Shown: positions 12,561 through 26,391 of the stretch, one piece after another
How positions within the stretch are numbered: the first letter of the stretch is position 1
Layout: the number at the start of each line of letters is the position of its first letter
Origin: Membranipora membranacea
Lineage: Eukaryota > Bryozoa > Gymnolaemata > Cheilostomatida > Membraniporidae
DNA length: 64,000 bases
Reading direction: 5' to 3'
Assembly (NCBI GenBank): GCA_914767715.1
Contig: OU612069.1
Coordinates: 25,665,387 to 25,729,386 of the forward strand
Position numbers and translations under genes: made by a program
Notes under the pieces: model-generated
The model's input: the letters and a program-made list of their open reading frames with translations, nothing else
Told to the model about the DNA's origin: nothing
The model's database searches: none

Positions 12561-14456
12561 TTTCTTAAAAGGGTTTGGGATGAAGTTAATCTTTCTGATT
12601 TTTAAATAGTTATAATAACTTGTGCTGGCTGTATCTGCGTTGCCTGACATCTCAATAAGTTCCATATAATCCAAAAAACCATCACAGTTTCACACATTCC
12701 AAAGGCTGATAAAAAATCATGATACAGTTTAGCATTAACACAGATGGTTTTTGGCAATTTTTGAAAACAGTATAATTGTTATTACGATTTTATCCGATCA
12801 TTCTGTTACAGATAAAAGGGGCAGTGTAAATTCGAATTTAAGATAAATGGAGATAAAGTCGGACCCAGAACTTTTAAATAACTGAGGAACCCAATCGTTT
12901 ATAGTACCTGCCTCAGAACATATTCTTATTGATCACCTAAATCTTTCTGTAATATGCAAGGCAGGACCTGACGTGCTCAATTGAACATGGCTTAAACACA
13001 TATGGGATAATTCTGAGAGCAGGACATGTCGATGGAGGGTATCAAAACTCTGAGTTTCACTCACTCATGGCTGTCAAAACTTTGTGAGCTAGCAATGAAA
13101 GTACCTTATTGGTTGATATATATTCCCTTAACTGCAGTGCGCCATCATTGAATTCAAAAGTTGAGTCGCAAAGGGTGGGGACTTGTCTGCTGATGCAGCT
13201 TTGAAATAGGTCCCGAACAAGCTAACCATGTCATAGCTGCACTCATTGGCGATGCCAAAAAAGACGCTCTGCCCGCGTGAAAAGCTGCTCGATCTCCCAA
13301 GAACGGACGGTCTTGATGGAGCTCGTGTAAATTGCTAAAAGTATGGCAAGACAAGCTTTACTGGCAGAAGCAGCGAACAATCGCAAAGCAAAGAAGTCTT
13401 CAATCATCTAATAACATGGCAGACGAGATACTATGCAATGCTGTTGCTTCGGTGCTTGAGTTGCATTTTATGTGAACTGCTTGGGTGGGAGGGGATAGCA
13501 AGGAGGGATAAAACTTGTGCCAGGTGGTTTGTTACATTTCACACAAGTTTCTTCATCACACATCGGCTGAACAAATTGGCTAATCATGAGTTGTCATTCA
13601 GACAAATACACAGGGGCGACTGCAAGTCAAAGTCATGCTAAGAACTGCTCAATGGTGGCGTGGCATCATTGGAGACGGACAATTAAACAACTCAGCAGCT
13701 ACCCAGTTTGTGCTAAAGCTGTAGTGCTTCGAGAGTAAATTTAGCCTTCTGACCAATTATTGCTGAATTTTGGGGTCAAGATATAGGTGATAATCTAAAT
13801 AAAATTCCTTGATGTAAGCTTTCTTTGGCAACCTCACAGAAATCTTATAATAATCAAATTAATGTACCAGGTTTCTATAAATGAAAAAAACCAAATTCAA
13901 GATCCAACGTAAATTTTCATCCTGTAGGGAGCTGCTCTGCACGAAACGGTGGTGCAAGTCTCATGCACCTAAAAATTATAATACCCTGTCATATTGTCTG
14001 TTAGAAACCGACTATTCTCAGGGAAGGATGAACACAGAGGATACTTTCATCCTCTTTCTGTCTCTCTGACTATTAGGCAAGCGAATGGGAGATTGCCCAG
14101 CCAGAATAAAAAAAAATTGAACCATCTGTAATCAACGATCATCGGCGGGAGTTTACAGGAGCTGCCTACAAGGTTGTATACACCGCACTACCCCTAGCTC
14201 TTAAAGATCTAGAGGAATTGACAGCGACCAACTACCGGTCATCACAATGCAGAGTGTAAGCCTGCAGCTGCCATATATGAAGGGGAACTTTTGCCGCAAT
14301 CTTGTCGCTGTGGGTGCGACGTCTGCTTCGACTTTCGAGCTTAAAACAAGGCTGTATATTCAGATTGGGGTGACTATGACTGCTGTACCTCTTCTGAGAT
14401 ATGGCAGATTGCTCATTTTCCGTCTGTGTAATATTTGGTTGAAGTAAAACCTTGTT

Positions 14457-14650
14457 AAACAACTAGGTGGCTCAATTTTATTCATGCATCAAATTATTCT
14501 CTGATTCTTCAGCTCCGTAATGATGTGCTTCTTTAGAAAATTGGTCCACTCTTAGTGCATTTTATATCTATCCCAGTAGAGGCCTTCCCGAAAACGCTCA
14601 CATCAAGCCAGACTAACGTTTTGTGACGTCAGAGAGCTGTTTGAGTGATC
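14457..14650 (+). repeat. 190-bp repeat, plus-oriented copy
   Basis: ACTAGGTGGCTCAA...TTATTCTCTGATTCTT...CCTCCGTAATGAT-like sequence ending near TGACGTCAGAGAGCTGTT. The reverse complement of 16,150-16,345 matches it over its length with scattered differences. The pair could be long inverted ends of a decayed element of about 1.9 kb, or two independent copies of one repeat. Confidence 0.5.
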
Positions 14651-16149
14651 AGCCTATTGTAAAATCAAAACAAACAGAGCTATCTTCTATTCAATACAGC
14701 AGAAAATCCATGGTGCTGATTTTCATCTTCCACTATGAGACTTTGCATCCACATCTCAATTGCAACCTCATGGAAGGGCACTGGCATCCCCATCCCCAAA
14801 TTTGAGATATGATGGTCTAAAAAGTCAGCTTATTTGTGTGATTTCCGCAAATGTAGGTCAACACAGAGCACTGAACTAAGGCTATATTGTGTAGTAAGGT
14901 ATTCTATGAAAGGCCCCCATTGGGTACAATACTCCACTGAAATCCACTGGCTATGTAAACAAACTTGGAATTTTATACTACAACAAGCACAGCGGTGTGT
15001 GTGTGTTCGATTGAGAATAAATGACACATGCTATAAACTGAGGTAAGACGCAGGTCAGATAATAAAATAATCGAGCGATAGCTGAGTCATCGGCTGCACA
15101 AAGTTGGTGAAAATAGGGCGACGACGGAAAGGAGATCAAGAATTTTTAGACCTTAGCATTCCAATTTGTTTTAGCTTTAGACTTTAGATAAAGCTTTAGA
15201 CATTAACTGTGTTACTGTTCTCACATTCTTGAAACTGACAAGCTTATCAGTATGCCTGCGTGCCGTTATGTATAATAATGTGAACTTTACTAAAAACTTT
15301 CGGTGAGGACTTGCTGTTTGCCATCCATTGTATATTCATATTTGGAGATTTTTAATTGATCCAACTTTTTCAGCAGACAAATATTCTATGTGATGATAAA
15401 GTTCTAAATAATATTCTGGGTAGATGGCGTGCCGAGGTAAATCCAAAAAATACTGTGCTGCGGCTAACTGTGACAAAGATTCTTTTTTTTTGTTTAAATA
15501 GCCAGAAAATCAACCACATTTTTATTTACACAAATTTTTGCTGATTATGTAAATCAAAATCCATTTGTCATCAATTATTGTAATGTCCATTGAAATATTA
15601 TTATCTTTCTGCTTGAGAAAAAAGCCTACTTCTACATGCATGTCTTCCACGGTCAGTTCTTGGGAAGAAACCTATTCCTTCACCATCAGTTGCCTGCCCT
15701 ATTCCTCCAGAATGGCCCCAGAAGCTTCATTCTCTGAATCAACAGATCTGTCATTTAGATAACATCAGTTATCTGACGACATTATTGCCATTGAAATATT
15801 TTGCACAAAACTAAGGATCGTGAATTTAATAATGTGTGTTGAATAATGTTAGACAAATTGACCGTAGTTAATAAACTCTGGCTTTGTGAATTGGGGCTTG
15901 TATCATTCCTGTAATGGATGTTTATACGATGAGCATATTTTGCAATCATCGATGAGGTAATTTATTATGAGCCACAATAATGTTTGTTTTGACAGCAATG
16001 TGATAATTTATGTGGGGAGAGCCTTGTCAAAGATTATAGAACATTGGCCATGTAGACAAAACCGCATCAACTAGGATACTGTGTGTAGTCAACAAAGATG
16101 TTGATGCGTGACCTATTTAGCTAAAGTTGTTGAATAATTTCTATCAACA

Positions 16150-16345
16150 CAGCGCACTAACAGCTCTGTGACGTCAAATATCACACCCTTTTCAGCGTTA
16201 ATTTTATGCGAGCGTTTTTAGGAAGGCCTCTACTGCGATAGATATATAATGCACTTAGAGTGGATCAATTTTTTAAGAAGCATATCATTACGGAGGTAAA
16301 GAATCAGAGAATAATGTGATGCATAAGTAATGTTGAGCCACCTAG
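16150..16345 (-). repeat. 190-bp repeat, inverted copy
   Basis: Inverted partner of 14,457-14,650, repeated again at about 21,970-22,165 inside the second tandem unit. It contains a palindromic TGACGTCA at one end. No transposase-like frame was seen between the two arms. Confidence 0.5.
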
Positions 16346-17678
16346 TGGTTTAAACTACAAAAAAGTGAAAAAAATCCGAAACGGGGAGACAACTAACACT
16401 TTGCAAAAATTAAATTTGTTTAAGGGTTTTTTTTGTGATTTTTTTAGAAATACATAATTTATTTTTTAAACATGGATAAATATCATCTAAATGCATATTT
16501 TTGAGGCATTGGAAGTATTTTGTTTTGTTTTGCTTAAAAAAATGGCCGCCCCCCCCCAAATTTTCTTCTTTACAACCTTGTTATTCTTACTCAGGAGAAA
16601 ATTCCCTTCGATTTGATGTATGGTGTTGCTTTGTTCCTTCCGATATCACGAACCGTCAAAAAAAAGATGATCTGTCCGTTGACTACAAGACAATAATACT
16701 TGAATTTCCTCATGTGATTGGTTTTATAACAGATGTAAATCACTGTGTAAGCTACTAGATAGATATATAAGCTATAGAGCCATGAACAGGTCGAATAAAA
16801 AGCTGTTAGAATTTAACCTCTATGTCTGGAGTAATATTTTAAGCCATGGCCAAAAATCTGTCCTGCGAAACATTGTGTTGATTGAACTAGATTCACACCA
16901 ATTTTTTACGTCCAAAGTTTGAGAAACTCAATTGTTAGCTATGTAAAGCCATCCTTAATCAACAGGGAATATTCCTTTGAGGTTGAGACATTGTCAGGGT
17001 CAACTGCTGGAGCTCAGTTACTCATTGTGAGCATTATGAGAAAAGATATGGATGAGATATCAGTCTCAACCGTGGGCTTCATAGCAACACAAAAACTCCC
17101 AGCTACAAACTTATATTTGTATATATAAACCATCAGAATGGAAATTTTTGTAAACAAAGGTACAAAATAGAAGATTAGTGGTAAGTGAAAATATGCAACT
17201 AATAGAAGACAGAATGAAGCATTTACAAAGCTAAACATGATATAAAATTAGCAAATCAGCAAATCAGCATTGGTGGGTACTGAATATAACATTCATATGG
17301 TAGTCTACTTTGCAAAGGTTAAAATGAGATATAAAAACATATTTTTTGAGGGAACAAGCTTTAAAACATCAACTGGGCAGTAAAAATCAAAAGCTTATTT
17401 AGTAATGATGTAGTAAAGTCTGTGACCTAGAAAAACATGGATGTAAGAAGATTTGTATAATTAGTATCAGAAAATATGAAAATCAAAATTATTTTGCTGT
17501 TGCTCTTAAAATTTGTCATTGTGTCAGAAAAATAAGAAATGCCAAATAAGAGGTGCACAAACAAAATAACCAATTTAGTAACAGTAACCGTATCGGTGCA
17601 TGCAGATAATTTGTTATTTTACTAAAACCATAAAATTGTATCTCATATAACACTTTGGTCTGGTTCCATGGTTCCATA

Positions 17679-18140
17679 TTAAATTTGTTTTTTCTTGTTG
17701 AGATTTATCCGAACAACTTTATGGTAGTTGTCTTGCGCTGATGTCACAACAAGCGGGCCAGATTTTTTGTAATAATTCCTCCTCACCATGGAACTGGCCC
17801 AAATATGGTTGATAAGTGTCCGGCTCCTCCCTTTAACATTAGTGACACTATCCTTACGGAGCATAAATTCCATTTTCCCAGGCAACGGATCATATTTAAG
17901 ATTTTGGTTATTTATGTTGAAATCACACAGGATGACAAAATTACAGCCACTCATGTAAGTTGTATGTATAGCCTGGATCACATAGGTGAGATTCGCCTTA
18001 GATACTTCAGGCGGCTTGTATATATAAAGAATGTTCATGGCCATTTGCGCACCATTCTTCCTTTTTTTGACTTCAAGCAAGAATATCTCGACCATTGTCT
18101 GATTATAGTTATTAACATTAGCATCAGTGATTTCATCATC
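17679..18140 (-). pseudogene. EEP class 2 fragment, copy C (5' part missing)
   Basis: Open frame of 138 codons from an internal ATG (18095), readable upstream to about 18,140, where it is fused to the intron flank of a T2 exon (shared CTGATCCATATA). It retains VEIFLLEV, LYIYKPP, ILCDFNIN, LINHIWAS and DNYH, so it covers the C-terminal two thirds of the EEP domain, but the Asn and Glu motifs of the first third are gone. The sequence class differs clearly from the A/B/D/F/G/I copies. GDFN is CDFN here. It is identical to copy E. Confidence 0.65.
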
Positions 18141-19421
18141 GCTGATCCATATACAGGAAGTATTAGATATTTACTAATACTATGTTGGCTTGTGAGGTGA
18201 ATTTTTGAATTATCATCAGACCAGTTATAGGTCAAGGTTGACATGACATGAAAACAATATTCAGTTTATTCAGATCCTGATAATTGAGAAAATAAAAACT
18301 ATTGACATTACATCTTATGATGAAGGATTTCAGCAGCTTGTGGGAGATCGCTGCAGCTTGAATGTGTTATGAGTTGAGAGCACAAGATATAGCAGCGCTC
18401 AAAGTACACAAATAAAGAAATACATTTTCTTATTTGATCTTTTTGATGAAGCGTTATGTGTTTGCTAATAGCAACGCTTGTAAGCTAAATAGGCTGTATA
18501 GGTACAAAGTATTTGAAGCCTGCAAAAAATTGCAGCGTTGTTTTTTTCAGATAAAATCAATGCAATACAATGAAAATGAGGCATAAGATAATGGCTGTGT
18601 TTTGTAGCTAATCTTACTCAGAGGTTATCCCACTCCATCAGTGTATCATTGTTGTGTAGTCATAACATAGTTCAATTTTTGGTTTGCTTATGAATCGCGA
18701 AAACTTTTTATAAAACACCTTTATAGATACTCAAAAACTAGATTTCTCACGCAAAATGTGGTTATGATTGAATGGTTACTCAGGTATCCTAGTATTAGGC
18801 TAAGCTACAAAACATGACATGAATGATAGATGTATGACACATTCGCGGCATGCATGAAATATCTGAAACACATTCGCAGTGTGTGAATTATCTCAAGGGC
18901 GAGTGGGTCACTTAAAATTTGTAAGCGGTCCACATTTAGCCTGCGGCCTGCAGTCTGGGCAACCCTGGTCTAAGTGCTCAGATCGCTGTAAATGTGAGAG
19001 TTTGTGGTGCTACATCATCAAACATAACTTTTTAGGCAGATTTTTTGTTGCTGCAACATTTATTTAGAAAGCGAAAAGCAAAAAATAGATAGACGTGGAT
19101 ATCACAGAAAGAGTTGTAGAATAATATTGAGGTACAGTAAAAAGTACAATAAACAGGGTTACCTAGGAACATTGGGGGAGGGGGGGGCAAATTGGGTGGC
19201 CATATTTGTGCTGTAATAAGGTTCTAATTTATCTGGCAGAGAGATGATGATTGTCTTCAGATCATGATTGTCTTTTATATGGGAGCAAACAAGGCATTGT
19301 CTGCCTATGTTCATAGTCATGAATGTCGAGGATGAGAGCAGGACAGCATCTGGTAACAAAGATGATAGTTCGATTCACTCAGATCTCTCTCTATATTCGT
19401 ATGTAACAGGGTGTTACTCAG

Positions 19422-20236
19422 TCAGAGTAAGGAGTAACAGGGTGGCCCAGAGTCCATGTCAGAGTCTGAGTAGGACTCTGTCGTGTCAGACTCTGCGGTG
19501 TCTGAGTGATGTGGAAAAATAGGTCTCCGCCAGAGCAACGAATAAATTATGTTATGGTAGTTAATAGATCCCGGCGTCTTATCAAATCTACTTGCTTCCC
19601 AGTAAAAGTCATTGTAGGCCTCATTGCTAATCCAGATATGATCAATTAGTGTCCCAGTGTTCCCTGTGTTGTTGGTGGGTAAATCCTTACGTAGCATATC
19701 TGACAGCATAAGTGATACTTTCCCCGGCAGCGGATTGTAGCTACGGTTTTGCTTGCGCAGCAAATCTATATTGAAATCCCCCAGCAAAAGAAAAGATTTG
19801 CCTTTTAGGTATACATCATGAATGTAATTGATCACGCTTTCTCGGTGGGATTGGGGTTTACCTGGTGGGCAATATATAAAGAGAAGATTTAGCGGATATG
19901 GGCTCATTTCATTTCCCTCATCATCAAGTATATTTTTAGTAATTTCTACTAAGAATATCTCGACTTCGGTACCGCAAAACCCAGGCACCTTCAAAAATTC
20001 CTCATATTCGACACATTCATATCTGAAGTACAGAACAGTTCCTCGTTTGGTCGTTGTTACAGGGCTACTCTCGAGTATAATGGAGCTATAGCCTTCCACC
20101 TCCGGTACATCACCACATGTTTTAGCTTCTCCCACACCAAACACATCATAGCTAGGAGTTGCTTCCCTCAGATGCTTTCTCAGTTCTTCTTTATGACGGT
20201 TTATCCCATTGATATTCCAGTAACCAACTTTAAAAT
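19422..20236 (-). pseudogene. EEP copy D, lacking its first exon
   Basis: Second exon intact (20236-19422, acceptor TTGTAG) with the full acidic tail and all EEP motifs, and with Phe for Ile at EEFLKV. Its first coding exon and promoter are missing, because the tandem joint at 20,571 cuts the intron. It could only be expressed by splicing from another first exon. Confidence 0.7.
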
Positions 20237-20571
20237 CTACAATGGACTCTAGCTGCTATCACCACAATCACAACTATTCAAGTTTGAGTAAAATTTGAAA
20301 AATCAAATAGTTCCCAGCCTACCTCTTTCCATATACAATATATACGGGGCTCCCTACTCACAAAACTTTTGACGAAAATTGAGCAGTTTTTTAAACTGTC
20401 ATCTTCAAAATAAATTCTTCAAAAAACCGATTGACACTGGACATAATTGAACCTAAATCTTAAGAACTGAGCATTGGGTAAAAGTTTAGTAAATGAAGGT
20501 GATCTTCTCTTCAATTTTGCCTCAAAATGGGGAAATCTTCCCTCCAGGTTTCATTCAAACTAATCTGACCA

Positions 20572-23500
20572 CATCTCAATTGCAACCTCATGGAAGGGCA
20601 CTGGCATCCCCATCCCCAAATTTGAGATATGATGGTCTAAAAAGTCAGCTTATTTGTGTGATTTCCGCAAATGTAGGTCAACACAGAGCACTGAACTAAG
20701 GCTATATTGTGTAGTAAGGTATTCTATGAAAGGCCCCCATTGGGTACAATACTCCACTGAAATCCACTGGCTATGTAAACAAACTTGGAATTTTATACTA
20801 CAACAAGCACAGCGGTGTGTGTGTGTTCGATTGAGAATAAATGACACATGCTATAAACTGAGGTAAGACGCAGGTCAGATAATAAAATAATCGAGCGATA
20901 GCTGAGTCATCGGCTGCACAAAGTTGGTGAAAATAGGGCGACGACGGAAAGGAGATCAAGAATTTTTAGACCTTAGCATTCCAATTTGTTTTAGCTTTAG
21001 ACTTTAGATAAAGCTTTAGACATTAACTGTGTTACTGTTCTCACATTCTTGAAACTGACAAGCTTATCAGTATGCCTGCGTGCCGTTATGTATAATAATG
21101 TGAACTTTACTAAAAACTTTCGGTGAGGACTTGCTGTTTGCCATCCATTGTATATTCATATTTGGAGATTTTTAATTGATCCAACTTTTTCAGCAGACAA
21201 ATATTCTATGTGATGATAAAGTTCTAAATAATATTCTGGGTAGATGGCGTGCCGAGGTAAATCCAAAAAATACTGTGCTGCGGCTAACTGTGACAAAGAT
21301 TCTTTTTTTTTGTTTAAATAGCCAGAAAATCAACCACATTTTTATTTACACAAATTTTTGCTGATTATGTAAATCAAAATCCATTTGTCATCAATTATTG
21401 TAATGTCCATTGAAATATTATTATCTTTCTGCTTGAGAAAAAAGCCTACTTCTACATGCATGTCTTCCACGGTCAGTTCTTGGGAAGAAACCTATTCCTT
21501 CACCATCAGTTGCCTGCCCTATTCCTCCAGAATGGCCCCAGAAGCTTCATTCTCTGAATCAACAGATCTGTCATTTAGATAACATCAGTTATCTGACGAC
21601 ATTATTGCCATTGAAATATTTTGCACAAAACTAAGGATCGTGAATTTAATAATGTGTGTTGAATAATGTTAGACAATTTGACCGTAGTTAATAAACTCTG
21701 GCTTTGTGAATTGGGGCTTGTATCATTCCTGTAATGGATGTTTATACGATGAGCATATTTTGCAATCATCGATGAGGTAATTTATTATGAGCCACAATAA
21801 TGTTTGTTTTGACAGCAATGTGATAATTTATGTGGGGAGAGCCTTGTCAAAGATTATAGAACATTGGCCATGTAGACAAAACCGCATCAACTAGGATACT
21901 GTGTGTAGTCAACAAAGATGTTGATGCGTGACCTATTTAGCTAAAGTTGTTGAATAATTTCTATCAACACAGCGCACTAACAGCTCTGTGACGTCAAATA
22001 TCACACCCTTTTCAGCGTTAATTTTATGCGAGCGTTTTTAGGAAGGCCTCTACTGCGATAGATATATAATGCACTTAGAGTGGATCAATTTTTTAAGAAG
22101 CATATCATTACGGAGGTAAAGAATCAGAGAATAATGTGATGCATAAGTAATGTTGAGCCACCTAGTGGTTTAAACTACAAAAAAGTGAAAAAAATCCGAA
22201 ACGGGGAGACAACTAACACTTTGCAAAAATTAAATTTGTTTAAGGGTTTTTTTTGTGATTTTTTTAGAAATACATAATTTATTTTTTAAACATGGATAAA
22301 TATCATCTAAATGCATATTTTTGAGGCATTGGAAGTATTTTGTTTTGTTTTGCTTAAAAAAATGGCCGCCCCCCCCAAATTTTCTTCTTTACAACCTTGT
22401 TATTCTTACTCAGGAGAAAATTCCCTTCGATTTGATGTATGGTGTTGCTTTGTTCCTTCCGATATCACGAACCGTCAAAAAAAAGATGATCTGTCCGTTG
22501 ACTACAAGACAATAATACTTGAATTTCCTCATGTGATTGGTTTTATAACAGATGTAAATCACTGTGTAAGCTACTAGATAGATATATAAGCTATAGAGCC
22601 ATGAACAGGTCGAATAAAAAGCTGTTAGAATTTAACCTCTATGTCTGGAGTAATATTTTAAGCCATGGCCAAAAATCTGTCCTGCGAAACATTGTGTTGA
22701 TTGAACTAGATTCACACCAATTTTTTACGTCCAAAGTTTGAGAAACTCAATTGTTAGCTATGTAAAGCCATCCTTAATCAACAGGGAATATTCCTTTGAG
22801 GTTGAGACATTGTCAGGGTCAACTGCTGGAGCTCAGTTACTCATTGTGAGCATTATGAGAAAAGATATGGATGAGATATCAGTCTCAACCGTGGGCTTCA
22901 TAGCAACACAAAAACTCCCAGCTACAAACTTATATTTGTATATATAAACCATCAGAATGGAAATTTTTGTAAACAAAGGTACAAAATAGAAGATTAGTGG
23001 TAAGTGAAAATATGCAACTAATAGAAGACAGAATGAAGCATTTACAAAGCTAAACATGATATAAAATTAGCAAATCAGCAAATCAGCATTGGTGGGTACT
23101 GAATATAACATTCATATGGTAGTCTACTTTGCAAAGGTTAAAATGAGATATAAAAACATATTTTTTGAGGGAACAAGCTTTAAAACATCAACTGGGCAGT
23201 AAAAATCAAAAGCTTATTTAGTAATGATGTAGTAAAGTCTGTGACCTAGAAAAACATGGATGTAAGAAGATTTGTATAATTAGTATCAGAAAATATGAAA
23301 ATCAAAATTATTTTGCTGTTGCTCTTAAAATTTGTCATTGTGTCAGAAAAATAAGAAATGCCAAATAAGAGGTGCACAAACAAAATAACCAATTTAGTAA
23401 CAGTAACCGTATCGGTGCATGCAGATAATTTGTTATTTTACTAAAACCATAAAATTGTATCTCATATAACACTTTGGTCTGGTTCCATGGTTCCATATTA

Positions 23501-26391
23501 AATTTGTTTTTTCTTGTTGAGATTTATCCGAACAACTTTATGGTAGTTGTCTTGCGCTGATGTCACAACAAGCGGGCCAGATTTTTTGTAATAATTCCTC
23601 CTCACCATGGAACTGGCCCAAATATGGTTGATAAGTGTCCGGCTCCTCCCTTTAACATTAGTGACACTATCCTTACGGAGCATAAATTCCATTTTCCCAG
23701 GCAACGGATCATATTTAAGATTTTGGTTATTTATGTTGAAATCACACAGGATGACAAAATTACAGCCACTCATGTAAGTTGTATGTATAGCCTGGATCAC
23801 ATAGGTGAGATTCGCCTTAGATACTTCAGGCGGCTTGTATATATAAAGAATGTTCATGGCCATTTGCGCACCATTCTTCCTTTTTTTGACTTCAAGCAAG
23901 AATATCTCGACCATTGTCTGATTATAGTTATTAACATTAGCATCAGTGATTTCATCATCGCTGATCCATATACAGGAAGTATTAGATATTTACTAATACT
24001 ATGTTGGCTTGTGAGGTGAATTTTTGAATTATCATCAGACCAGTTATAGGTCAAGGTTGACATGACATGAAAACAATATTCAGTTTATTCAGATCCTGAT
24101 AATTGAGAAAATAAAAACTATTGACATTACATCTTATGATGAAGGATTTCAGCAGCTTGTGGGAGATCGCTGCAGCTTGAATGTGTTATGAGTTGAGAGC
24201 ACAAGATATAGCAGCGCTCAAAGTACACAAATAAAGAAATACATTTTCTTATTTGATCTTTTTGATGAAGCGTTATGTGTTTGCTAATAGCAACGCTTGT
24301 AAGCTAAATAGGCTGTATAGGTACAAAGTATTTGAAGCCTGCAAAAAATTGCAGCGTTGTTTTTTTCAGATAAAATCAATGCAATACAATGAAAATGAGG
24401 CATAAGATAATGGCTGTGTTTTGTAGCTAATCTTACTCAGAGGTTATCCCACTCCATCAGTGTATCATTGTTGTGTAGTCATAACATAGTTCAATTTTTG
24501 GTTTGCTTATGAATCGCGAAAACTTTTTATAAAACACCTTTATAGATACTCAAAAACTAGATTTCTCACGCAAAATGTGGTTATGATTGAATGGTTACTC
24601 AGGTATCCTAGTATTAGGCTAAGCTACAAAACATGACATGAATGATAGATGTATGACACATTCGCGGCATGCATGAAATATCTGAAACACATTCGCAGTG
24701 TGTGAATTATCTCAAGGGCGAGTGGGTCACTTAAAATTTGTAAGCGGTCCACATTTAGCCTGCGGCCTGCAGTCTGGGCAACCCTGGTCTAAGTGCTCAG
24801 ATCGCTGTAAATGTGAGAGTTTGTGGTGCTACATCATCAAACATAACTTTTTAGGCAGATTTTTTGTTGCTGCAACATTTATTTAGAAAGCGAAAAGCAA
24901 AAAATAGATAGACGTGGATATCACAGAAAGAGTTGTAGAATAATATTGAGGTACAGTAAAAAGTACAATAAACAGGGTTACCTAGGAACATTGGGGGAGG
25001 GGGGGGCAAATTGGGTGGCCATATTTGTGCTGTAATAAGGTTCTAATTTATCTGGCAGAGAGATGATGATTGTCTTCAGATCATGATTGTCTTTTATATG
25101 GGAGCAAACAAGGCATTGTCTGCCTATGTTCATAGTCATGAATGTCGAGGATGAGAGCAGGACAGCATCTGGTAACAAAGATGATAGTTCGATTCACTCA
25201 GATCTCTCTCTATATTCGTATGTAACAGGGTGTTACTCAGTCAGAGTAAGGAGTAACAGGGTGGCCCAGAGTCCATGTCAGAGTCTGAGTAGGACTCTGT
25301 CGTGTCAGACTCTGCGGTGTCTGAGTGATGTGGAAAAATAGGTCTCCGCCAGAGCAACGAATAAATTATGTTATGGTAGTTAATAGATCCCGGCGTCTTA
25401 TCAAATCTACTTGCTTCCCAGTAAAAGTCATTGTAGGCCTCATTGCTAATCCAGATATGATCAATTAGTGTCCCAGTGTTCCCTGTGTTGTTGGTGGGTA
25501 AATCCTTACGTAGCATATCTGACAGCATAAGTGATACTTTCCCCGGCAGCGGATTGTAGCTACGGTTTTGCTTGCGCAGCAAATCTATATTGAAATCCCC
25601 CAGCAAAAGAAAAGATTTGCCTTTTAGGTATACATCATGAATGTAATTGATCACGCTTTCTCGGTGGGATTGGGGTTTACCTGGTGGGCAATATATAAAG
25701 AGAAGATTTAGCGGATATGGGCTCATTTCATTTCCCTCATCATCAAGTATATTTTTAGTAATTTCTACTAAGAATATCTCGACTTCGGTACCGCAAAACC
25801 CAGGCACCTTCAAAAATTCCTCATATTCGACACATTCATATCTGAAGTACAGAACAGTTCCTCGTTTGGTCGTTGTTACAGGGCTACTCTCGAGTATAAT
25901 GGAGCTATAGCCTTCCACCTCCGGTACATCACCACATGTTTTAGCTTCTCCCACACCAAACACATCATAGCTAGGAGTTGCTTCCCTCAGATGCTTTCTC
26001 AGTTCTTCTTTATGACGGTTTATCCCATTGATATTCCAGTAACCAACTTTAAAATCTACAATGGACTCTAGCTGCTATCACCACAATCACAACTATTCAA
26101 GTTTGAGTAAAATTTGAAAAATCAAATAGTTCCCAGCCTACCTCTTTCCATATACAATATATACGGGGCTCCCTACTCACAAAACTTTTGACGAAAATTG
26201 AGCAGTTTTTTAAACTGTCATCTTCAAAATAAATTCTTCAAAAAACCGATTGACACTGGACATAATTGAACCTAAATCTTAAGAACTGAGCATTGGGTAA
26301 AAGTTTAGTAAATGAAGGTGATCTTCTCTTCAATTTTGCCTCAAAATGGGGAAATCTTCCCTCCAGGTTTCATTCAAACTAATCTGACCAA
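20572..26391. repeat. 5.82-kb tandem unit, copy 2
   Basis: Matches 14,752-20,571 with only two differences found by eye: a C tract shorter by one base near 22,371 and one base change at 21,677. It continues at 26,392 into the normal EEP intron and first exon, so the right-hand EEP copy is complete. Confidence 0.9.
23498..23959 (-). pseudogene. EEP class 2 fragment, copy E
   Basis: Exact counterpart of fragment C in the second tandem unit: same internal ATG, same DNYH end and the same fusion to T2-flank sequence at about 23,959. Confidence 0.65.

Larger units (their letters stand above)
8772..14751. other. Unique AT-rich intergenic region with old repeats
   Basis: No convincing gene. Contents noticed: a 12-base G tract near 9,721; a diverged copy of the duplicon AT-rich block at 10,328-10,790; a retroelement remnant at about 12,380-12,560; and a repeat at 14,457-14,650 that recurs inverted at 16,150-16,345. 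The open frames here are short and show no family resemblance. Confidence 0.5.
14752..20571. repeat. 5.82-kb tandem unit, copy 1
   Basis: Directly followed by a nearly identical copy (20,572-26,391). Left to right: about 2.9 kb unique to this unit with no recognised gene, the truncated EEP-C, the flank of T2, the AT-rich block, the hAT-like end, EEP-D and part of its intron. The joint at 20,571 fuses CTGACCA (EEP intron) to CATCTCAATTGC (14,755), with CCA shared by both parents. Confidence 0.9.

Noticed and set aside
15565-15762. Open frame repeated at 21385
   Set aside because: Repeated only because it lies in the 5.82-kb tandem unit; the opposite strand has a partly coding-like frame with two stops, too weak to call.
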